A stretch of DNA of 64,000 nt. Source: Eubacterium sp. GTDB lineage: Bacteria > Bacillota > Clostridia > Lachnospirales > Lachnospiraceae. A program made the position numbers and the translations under genes. The notes under the pieces were generated by a model. It did not search any database. It was not told the origin of the DNA and worked only from the letters and a program-made list of their open reading frames with translations. The number at the start of each line of letters is the position of its first letter. The stretch's first letter is position 1. Positions 59,560-64,000 of the stretch are shown piece by piece. The DNA lies in NCBI GenBank assembly GCA_017475235.1, contig JAFVGA010000001.1, positions 69,240-133,239 of the forward strand, in the 5' to 3' direction.

Positions 59560-59598
59560 ATACAGAGTGCTTTTAAAAGCACTCTGTATTTTTTGTCA
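59560..59598. terminator. Perfect palindromic terminator
   Basis: A 32-bp perfect palindrome (16-bp arms, AATACAGAGTGCTTTT / AAAAGCACTCTGTATT) followed by TTTTG. It ends the plus-strand gene and lies just beyond the end of the minus-strand endolysin gene. Confidence 0.85.
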
Positions 59599-59614
59599 AA
59601 GGAGTTATTATTTT

Positions 59615-60322
59615 TTATTCCGCTTCAATAAGAGCTTTCCATGTCTTTGCTCCAACAACACCATCAACAGTGAGTTTGGATACATCCTGGAACTTCTTAA
59701 CCGCTGCTTCTGTTTCAGTCCAGAAGTTTCCATCTACATCTATATCGTAGCCAAGGTCTACAAGAAGGTTCTGGAGCGTTTCAACAGAAGGAGATTCACA
59801 ACCCTTAGAAAGAACTTCGAGTTCTACTGTACAGTACTTGATAGCCTTCTTGTCTGTTACTGTAGATTCAATCGGCTTTTCAGGAGTCTTAACGTCATCT
59901 CCAACATATCTCATCCAGTAAGAAATAGTAGAGTTATTGATGTTGATAGTCTGTCTTGTTACATAATATGATGAACTACCGTTACCATTAATATATGTAA
60001 TAGTGCCAGTGCTAGCATCGAACTTTTCAACTACACCTACATGGTCGAGAGGGCGTTCTTCTATAATATGATCCCAGTCGAAGAATAGTATATCACCCGG
60101 TTTAGGATTATCTTCTGGCTCACTCCACTTTGGTGATTTAGCCATCTTAGCCTGCATTGATGTGCAAGATAAATCATACAAATCGTCTATGCCGATATAT
60201 CTGAGCACATTGCTCACAAAATGGGCGCACCACGCATGGGCTCCTGCACAACCAACTTGATTTCTTGATTGGCCCACTAAAGCTTTTGCTCTAGCAACTA
60301 TACTTTCTGCTGTTTTTGCCAT
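59615..60322 (-). CDS. Endolysin: CHAP domain plus peptidoglycan-binding domain
   Basis: 235 residues. CHAP amidase/endopeptidase domain with Cys32 (AWCAHFVSNVL) and His94 (LDHVGVVE), the expected KPGDILFFD before it and YINGNG after it. A short linker (TPEKPIEST) joins a C-terminal PG_binding_1 domain (about 160-235; VETLQNLLVDLGYDIDVDGN, VDGVVGAKTWKAL). The architecture is that of a secreted-by-holin phage lysin cutting peptidoglycan at the end of infection. AGGAGG precedes the ATG. A late-type promoter lies 44 nt upstream. Confidence 0.92.
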   Translation of the reverse strand: MAKTAESIVARAKALVGQSRNQVGCAGAHAWCAHFVSNVLRYIGIDDLYDLSCTSMQAKMAKSPKWSEPEDNPKPGDILFFDWDHIIEERPLDHVGVVEKFDASTGTITYINGNGSSSYYVTRQTININNSTISYWMRYVGDDVKTPEKPIESTVTDKKAIKYCTVELEVLSKGCESPSVETLQNLLVDLGYDIDVDGNFWTETEAAVKKFQDVSKLTVDGVVGAKTWKALIEAE

Positions 60323-60365
60323 ATAAATTACCTCCTTTTATTTTTGCTATTTTATACATAGCATT

Positions 60366-60377
60366 TAACATTATGTT
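60366..60377 (-). promoter_or_regulatory. Late-type promoter AACA-N6-TA of the endolysin gene
   Basis: The minus strand reads AGAACATAATGTTAAATG (AACA-TAATGT-TA), 44 nt before the ATG at 60322. Itself a short palindrome (AACATAATGTT). Confidence 0.55.
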
Positions 60378-60415
60378 CTGGATATCAAAGGTGTCCACGA
60401 GGAATTATATAGCAT

Positions 60416-60567
60416 CTAAAAATAGTGAGGAGTCCAAATGGACTCCTCATTTTCTCGTATGAATACGTAGTCTGTGCTCTCCTTTTATTCGGTGAGAGTC
60501 AACCGCTTTTTGGCTTGGTAGTTATCCTACGCTAGTTTTTCCAAGGCTCCTGACAACTCATACGAAT
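60416..60567 (-). ncRNA. Candidate structured small RNA with own terminator
   Basis: Read on the minus strand, about 150 nt contain no ORF but four paired elements: a 9-bp closing stem TTCGTATGA/TCATACGAG (60558-60566 with 60454-60462), an internal hairpin CTTGG/CCAAG (60541-60545 with 60514-60518), another CTCTC/GAGAG (60494-60498 with 60477-60481), and a terminator GAGGAGTCC/GGACTCCTC (60427-60448) followed by ACTATTTTTAG. Together the first three make a three-way junction. An AACA-N6-TA motif lies directly upstream. No known RNA family is recognised. Function unknown; it could also be part of a long endolysin leader, but the terminator argues for a separate transcript. Confidence 0.5.
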
Positions 60568-60579
60568 TATTTCAATGTT
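60568..60579 (-). promoter_or_regulatory. Late-type promoter of the candidate RNA
   Basis: The minus strand reads CCAACATTGAAATAATTCG (AACA-TTGAAA-TA, with the extended ATAATT), immediately before the 5' arm of the closing stem. Confidence 0.5.
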
Positions 60580-60641
60580 GGATCGGCTCCTGGATATTTT
60601 TTTTGTTTTACTATAGTTTTAACTAAACTATGGAACGCTTA

Positions 60642-60649
60642 TATATTAT
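60642..60649 (+). promoter_or_regulatory. Early-type promoter TATATTAT
   Basis: CTTATATATTATTAATGTAG, 55 nt before the ATG at 60705. Nearly identical to the sites at 59190 and 37628. Confidence 0.55.
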
Positions 60650-60704
60650 TAATGTAGATGGACAAATAATTGTTCATACTGTATCTTAAAAAGGAGGTCA
60701 TAAT

Positions 60705-61031
60705 ATGACTAGTGAATTTAAGAATCTTGAAAAGATTCTAGACGATTGGAATCCAGAAGTGAAAGAAGTCACAGATGAAAACGCTGACGATTTTTATCCA
60801 TACAGTATTTATGCTGTTGGAGCTACGGAAGAAGTTTCTGAAAAAATAGACAAAGCATTTATCGAATGCAAATTTGTTTCGGGAAATGGAATTCCGAATT
60901 TTAAAAATATAAAAGAGTTTTCCGAATCCACAAAATATACGGTAAAGAAAGGTGACGCTGATAGCTTCGGCTGGCTCACCGTTTGTATCGTACGAAAATC
61001 AGACTTTTGTCTGATGTACGTATTTGGGTAA
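60705..61031 (+). CDS. Hypothetical protein
   Basis: 108 residues, no family recognised. Acidic, with a compact alpha/beta look (FYPYSIYAVGATEEVSEKID, DADSFGWLTVCIVRKS). AAAAAGGAGG precedes the ATG. First of four plus-strand genes (60705-63208) that read on from an early-type promoter. Confidence 0.55.
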   Translation: MTSEFKNLEKILDDWNPEVKEVTDENADDFYPYSIYAVGATEEVSEKIDKAFIECKFVSGNGIPNFKNIKEFSESTKYTVKKGDADSFGWLTVCIVRKSDFCLMYVFG

Positions 61032-61044
61032 AGGAGGAAGAAGA

Positions 61045-62073
61045 ATGATATCGTTTTTCAATGGTACAAAAGAGGGGTACGAGGAATATAAATATGTTCC
61101 TTGCACCTCATATGGAAATTTCGCGTTTTTAACAACAAACACTATAGCCTCAGGTTACCCTAAACCGAAAGAAGTCATATATCTCAACAACGATCAGGTG
61201 TATGATCTTTTTAATATCATTCCATCATTCAATAAAAAGAATGTGGAAAACGCAAGAAAAAATAAAGACAATTTAAAGGGAGAACAAATTTCTACAGATA
61301 TAATTCTCGCTGGTACACTCCCATCAAAAGACATCCAGATCTGTTTTTCTGAATCTGAAAATGAAATGTACAGAGGACAGATAATGGTAATGGAACCCGA
61401 GGAGATAATAAATGCGATAAAAGTGTATAGAAAAGAAGACCCAGATAAAGCCATAACCATAGGAGCGATTAAGATCGAATGTGAGTTCGATGCTAATACG
61501 AAATCACCATTATTTTATACATTTCAGTGTCCATTAAGGATATCTTCGGACATTATGCATATAGATTGGTTTCCGATGTTAAGTTGTAAAAAATCAACTT
61601 ATGATCTTATAACGTCGAAAATCAAATCAGATAAAATTTTCGTAGAAACTTTTATTGATATAGTAATCCATATGAGGGATGTAGTATTGTGTTCTTGGAT
61701 TGCAATTCAGATGGCTTTATTAAATCCTGTTATCAAAGAGCGATTTACAAAAGAAACAATTCCGGCTCCAGAAGATAACAAAAAGAACGACACCAAAACA
61801 ACAAAAACGAAAAAATCTCCGAAAAGATATATCAAAAGAATCACAATGGGTGATATCTCCGATATAAAAATAGGAGAAAAAGAAAAAGGGCATCATCAGA
61901 TGTCTGAATCCTTCTGGTGGGTTTCAGGACACATCAGAAATCAGAAAACAAAGGATGGACATAAGCTAATTTTCATTCAGGGCTATTGGAAGGGTCCTCT
62001 CAGAGAAACAGCTGAGAAACTCTACGATACTCCGAGGGAGAGGGAGCTTATACTAGAAGATGGAGGAAAGTAA
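61045..62073 (+). CDS. Phage protein of unknown function with SGHIR/KG motif
   Basis: 342 residues from the ATG at 61045 (AAAGGAGG upstream), 13 nt after the previous gene. The C-terminal block SESFWWVSGHIRNQKTKDGH, then FIQGYWKGPL, matches a motif I recall from various phage and plasmid proteins ('w.VrGH.R....G...i.py.KG') of unknown function. A Lys/Thr-rich linker (around residues 252-268) separates it from the N-terminal domain. No enzyme signature. Middle of an early-type operon. Confidence 0.55.
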   Translation: MISFFNGTKEGYEEYKYVPCTSYGNFAFLTTNTIASGYPKPKEVIYLNNDQVYDLFNIIPSFNKKNVENARKNKDNLKGEQISTDIILAGTLPSKDIQICFSESENEMYRGQIMVMEPEEIINAIKVYRKEDPDKAITIGAIKIECEFDANTKSPLFYTFQCPLRISSDIMHIDWFPMLSCKKSTYDLITSKIKSDKIFVETFIDIVIHMRDVVLCSWIAIQMALLNPVIKERFTKETIPAPEDNKKNDTKTTKTKKSPKRYIKRITMGDISDIKIGEKEKGHHQMSESFWWVSGHIRNQKTKDGHKLIFIQGYWKGPLRETAEKLYDTPRERELILEDGGK

Positions 62074-62074
62074 A

Positions 62075-62956
62075 ATGACAGAAAACGACTTTTTAAACCC
62101 GACCTATGCTCCGAGCTATGCTTTTTCGATCTATCAGATATTAGATCCGAAGAAACGAGTAACTGTACTAGCGGAACCAAAAATAGAAAATATAGTGCAG
62201 TCGGATTATTCCTTTGTGTATGCATCAAATGATCATAGAATAAAATTTCTTGATCTCGAACATGATATCACAGGAAGAAATTATCCGGTATACAATTTCT
62301 TAAATGGCGTATTTAGACGTTGTAATCTAGGAGATATATCCAGATATTTTCCGTCTTTAAGTGTCGGTGATGTTATAGTATTGAATCATGCAGGGAAGTT
62401 CTATGCTTTCTTAGTTCAAAACATTGGATTCGAATTCATCCCTTCATGGAAATACGACTTAGAACCGAAAATATCTAATCCGGATATAATTCAAAAGATA
62501 TTAAGTGATCAATCAAGAGTCGCTAATGCGGCAAAATTGATTAGATACGGCGGAGCACCAGTACCTAGCGGATTGGATATTCGTGTCAAATATCCGTACT
62601 TTATAATAGCCGAATTATCACCTACTACAGAATTTAGAGTAGCGTCTTTAGCGAACAATTTAACTACTTTTGATATTCGTATACAGTCTATTCAAAATGA
62701 ATTCTGGCTGTATATTGAAGGAATAACAGGAGACGAGTATGGCATAAGATTAAAAATAAAAATTTCTGAAGACGACCAGATTTTTGATTATTCTACTTTA
62801 GATATAGTATACTACTATAAAAATGATACTAAAGTAGAGGATAATTATCATGATACTAAATTCGAAAACCTGATACACGAGTTCATATATGATCTTGCGG
62901 GTGATGTTCTTTTAAAAATACGCCCACTTGAAATCGGGGCTAAGAATGGTTTTTAG
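62075..62956 (+). CDS. Protein with YodL-like domain
   Basis: 293 residues from the ATG at 62075, which follows the previous TAA by one base and uses GGAGG inside the upstream gene. Residues about 75-130 (VYNFLNGVFRRCNLGD, SLSVGDVIVLNHAG, FYAFLVQNIGFEFI) resemble the YodL domain pattern 'SlSv.Dvi.l..G...yyv...GF', common in Firmicutes mobile elements and of unknown role. The remainder is beta-rich and unrecognised. Translation is probably coupled to the preceding gene. Confidence 0.5.
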   Translation: MTENDFLNPTYAPSYAFSIYQILDPKKRVTVLAEPKIENIVQSDYSFVYASNDHRIKFLDLEHDITGRNYPVYNFLNGVFRRCNLGDISRYFPSLSVGDVIVLNHAGKFYAFLVQNIGFEFIPSWKYDLEPKISNPDIIQKILSDQSRVANAAKLIRYGGAPVPSGLDIRVKYPYFIIAELSPTTEFRVASLANNLTTFDIRIQSIQNEFWLYIEGITGDEYGIRLKIKISEDDQIFDYSTLDIVYYYKNDTKVEDNYHDTKFENLIHEFIYDLAGDVLLKIRPLEIGAKNGF

Positions 62957-62974
62957 TGGAGAAAGGGATTGATA

Positions 62975-63208
62975 ATGCAGACGGTGATAATTGAAATCTT
63001 CGACCAAGATCACCCAGACCCAGACAGCTTGCCTGTTATAGATCCACAGGGTCTGGCTGAAAATTTGGCCGAAGAATTTAACGAACAAGTTCATATCCGG
63101 GTGGAAGTTCAGGAGACAGGTGCATCGTATGACTTCTATCCGGATTTTGAAACGTATAGATTTTTAGAAGAAAAATACGATCCTAGTAAGCGAAAAAATA
63201 ATAACTAA
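62975..63208 (+). CDS. Small acidic hypothetical protein
   Basis: 77 residues from the ATG at 62975 (GAGAAAGGGA upstream). Strongly acidic, with a beta-alpha-beta look (TVIIEIFDQDHPDPDSLPVI, VHIRVEVQETG). No family known. Last gene of the operon; a strong terminator follows at 63246. Confidence 0.55.
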   Translation: MQTVIIEIFDQDHPDPDSLPVIDPQGLAENLAEEFNEQVHIRVEVQETGASYDFYPDFETYRFLEEKYDPSKRKNNN

Positions 63209-63245
63209 TCTATTATCTGAAAAAGTCAGTTAAAAGCAAACCTTA

Positions 63246-63281
63246 TCCGGTGGTATATTACCACCGGATATTTTTTTATTT
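63246..63281. terminator. Strong bidirectional terminator
   Basis: ATCCGGTGGTA and TACCACCGGAT form a perfect 11-bp stem with a TAT loop, followed by ATTTTTTTATTT. It lies between convergent genes and overlaps the end of the minus-strand gene at 63276. Confidence 0.9.
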
Positions 63282-63734
63282 CGAAATAGGATCTTCATGT
63301 ATATTCATAATTGGATTGCACGTTTCTGTGATGTAATAATACATATATTCATAAAGAAAACCGGTTATGGCTTTAAAATCGTATAGAGTATGATACTTCG
63401 ATGAAATATAAGTCCCACATACTTCAATAACTTTTTTAACACAGGAAGCATTTAATTCAGACCAGCCATAGAATATAGCAATGCTATTGGTTACTTGGAA
63501 TTTTTCTAGCGCCTCTTTAAGATGATTAAAATCCATCATCTGCGAGCAAGACATGATTTTATCTTTTTCTATAGGTGGAATAAGTACTTTATGAAAATAG
63601 TACTTGAATGGTGTATCCAAATTTTTTATATCCATGGAATGATTGATAGTAACTAATCTTGCGCTACCATAAAAATTCCATACTTCTTTAGTTTCTTCAA
63701 TTTGTTTCGGTACTTTCTTTACTTTCACTTTCAT
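63276..63734 (-). CDS. Hypothetical protein
   Basis: 152 residues from the ATG at 63734 (AGGTG upstream; a GTG three codons earlier is possible). Lys-rich N-terminus (MKVKVKKVPKQIEETKE), three scattered Cys residues, aromatic C-terminal helix (GFLYEYMYYYITE). Not recognised. It overlaps the end of the upstream gene by about 38 nt in another frame, so translation is coupled. Confidence 0.5.
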   Translation of the reverse strand: MKVKVKKVPKQIEETKEVWNFYGSARLVTINHSMDIKNLDTPFKYYFHKVLIPPIEKDKIMSCSQMMDFNHLKEALEKFQVTNSIAIFYGWSELNASCVKKVIEVCGTYISSKYHTLYDFKAITGFLYEYMYYYITETCNPIMNIHEDPISK

Positions 63735-64000
63735 TATTATCACCTACGTGTTTAAAATAGAAGTCATAGATGTCATCAGCAGGTGCAAATCTATTATAGA
63801 CGATATCCTGTTGACCTTCAAACCAGTCTGTTTCCCAACAGAGATGATCATCATAATCGAATTCACACAGTTCATGAAAGACTTCGTACTTGCTATCCCC
63901 TCTATATCTAGCGAATATTTCAAATACATAGTCTACGTGCTTACAACTATTTTTCTTTTCATATTCTTTAAGCATTTCAATTGCTTTATCAGAATAATGA
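63697..64000 (-). CDS. Hypothetical protein (possibly 5' partial)
   Basis: At least 92 residues from the ATG at 63975; the frame stays open to the window edge (preceding residues HYSDKAIE), so the true start may lie outside. Acidic and aromatic (ELCEFDYDDHLCWETDWFEG), ending in a Glu/Ser/Thr tail. No family recognised. Confidence 0.45.
   Translation of the reverse strand, partial: HYSDKAIEMLKEYEKKNSCKHVDYVFEIFARYRGDSKYEVFHELCEFDYDDHLCWETDWFEGQQDIVYNRFAPADDIYDFYFKHVGDNNESESKESTETN

Larger units (their letters stand above)
60323..60704. other. Intergenic region: promoters and a candidate structured RNA
   Basis: No credible protein gene; a 19-codon ORF at 60630 lacks a binding site. It holds the endolysin promoter, the candidate RNA 60416-60567 with its late-type motif, and the early-type promoter at 60642 for the next plus-strand operon. 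Confidence 0.6.

Noticed and set aside
59567-59971. A 134-codon plus-strand ORF opposite the endolysin
   Set aside because: The minus strand encodes a clear CHAP/PG-binding lysin; this frame is Cys/Phe-rich noise and starts inside a terminator.
60630-60689. A 19-codon ORF in the endolysin upstream region
   Set aside because: It has no ribosome binding site and covers the early-type promoter motif.
1-64000. CRISPR array, integrase, transposon or rRNA
   Set aside because: No regularly spaced direct repeats, recombinase motifs, insertion-sequence ends or rRNA-like sequence were seen on either strand.

Overview
This window looks like 64 kb of a very large tailed phage (myovirus-like) of a low-GC Firmicute, probably a gut or rumen Clostridia-type host. 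The signs are AT-rich DNA, strong AAAGGAGG ribosome binding sites, standard code (TAA, TAG and TGA all end genes), a tape-measure-type protein of more than 4,390 residues, baseplate and fibre genes, two CHAP-domain proteins, an endolysin, a holin candidate and one tRNA. There is no integrase, CRISPR array, rRNA or insertion sequence. Host and phage family are inferred, not read directly.

Layout: 0-13 kb (+) is the giant tape-measure-like protein with C39, lysozyme-like and M23 domains. 13-16 kb (+) holds a CHAP/tail protein and a RusA resolvase. 16.4-21.5 kb (-) holds a helical protein, a baseplate-wedge-like protein and another probable virion protein. 21.7-30.3 kb (+) holds a small protein, a 449-aa protein, a membrane-anchored protein and four consecutive related proteins that resemble processed inner-head or ejection proteins. 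30.3-37.6 kb (-) holds a baseplate-hub-like protein, a possible FEN-fold protein, a PC4-like protein, an abundant-looking 404-aa protein, an unknown and an ABC transporter. 37.7-48.4 kb (+) is a seven-gene set of modular fibre/adhesin genes. 48.5 kb is tRNA-Gln. 48.7-53.9 kb holds a ferritin-like protein, a holin candidate, an HTH protein, a zinc ribbon, tandem unknowns, a Tad1-like nucleotide sponge candidate and a DHH phosphoesterase. 54-59.5 kb (+) holds an HNH-like protein, an 1,181-aa multidomain protein that looks like a protease-processed polyprotein (papain-like, GNAT), and a frame-broken RibD-type reductase. 59.6-64 kb holds the endolysin, a candidate structured RNA and unknown genes.

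Two recurring intergenic motifs organise expression. AACA-N6-TA lies mostly 25-30 nt before the start codon of tail, head-interior, fibre and ferritin-like genes, and also before the holin and endolysin genes. TATATTAT lies 26-80 nt before accessory or probably early genes. As I recall, these match the late and early promoter consensuses of the giant Bacillus phage AR9, which carries its own multisubunit RNA polymerases. I infer that this phage has the same two-polymerase logic, although no polymerase gene is in the window.

The most interesting candidates are the two-class promoter set; repeated [ILV]-x-E-[AS] sites at domain borders of the 1,181-aa protein and at residue 70-73 of three inner-head-like paralogues, suggesting prohead-protease maturation and packaging of enzymes; a multi-hairpin RNA between a late-type promoter and a terminator at 60.4-60.6 kb; and the Tad1-like sponge candidate beside a DHH phosphoesterase.
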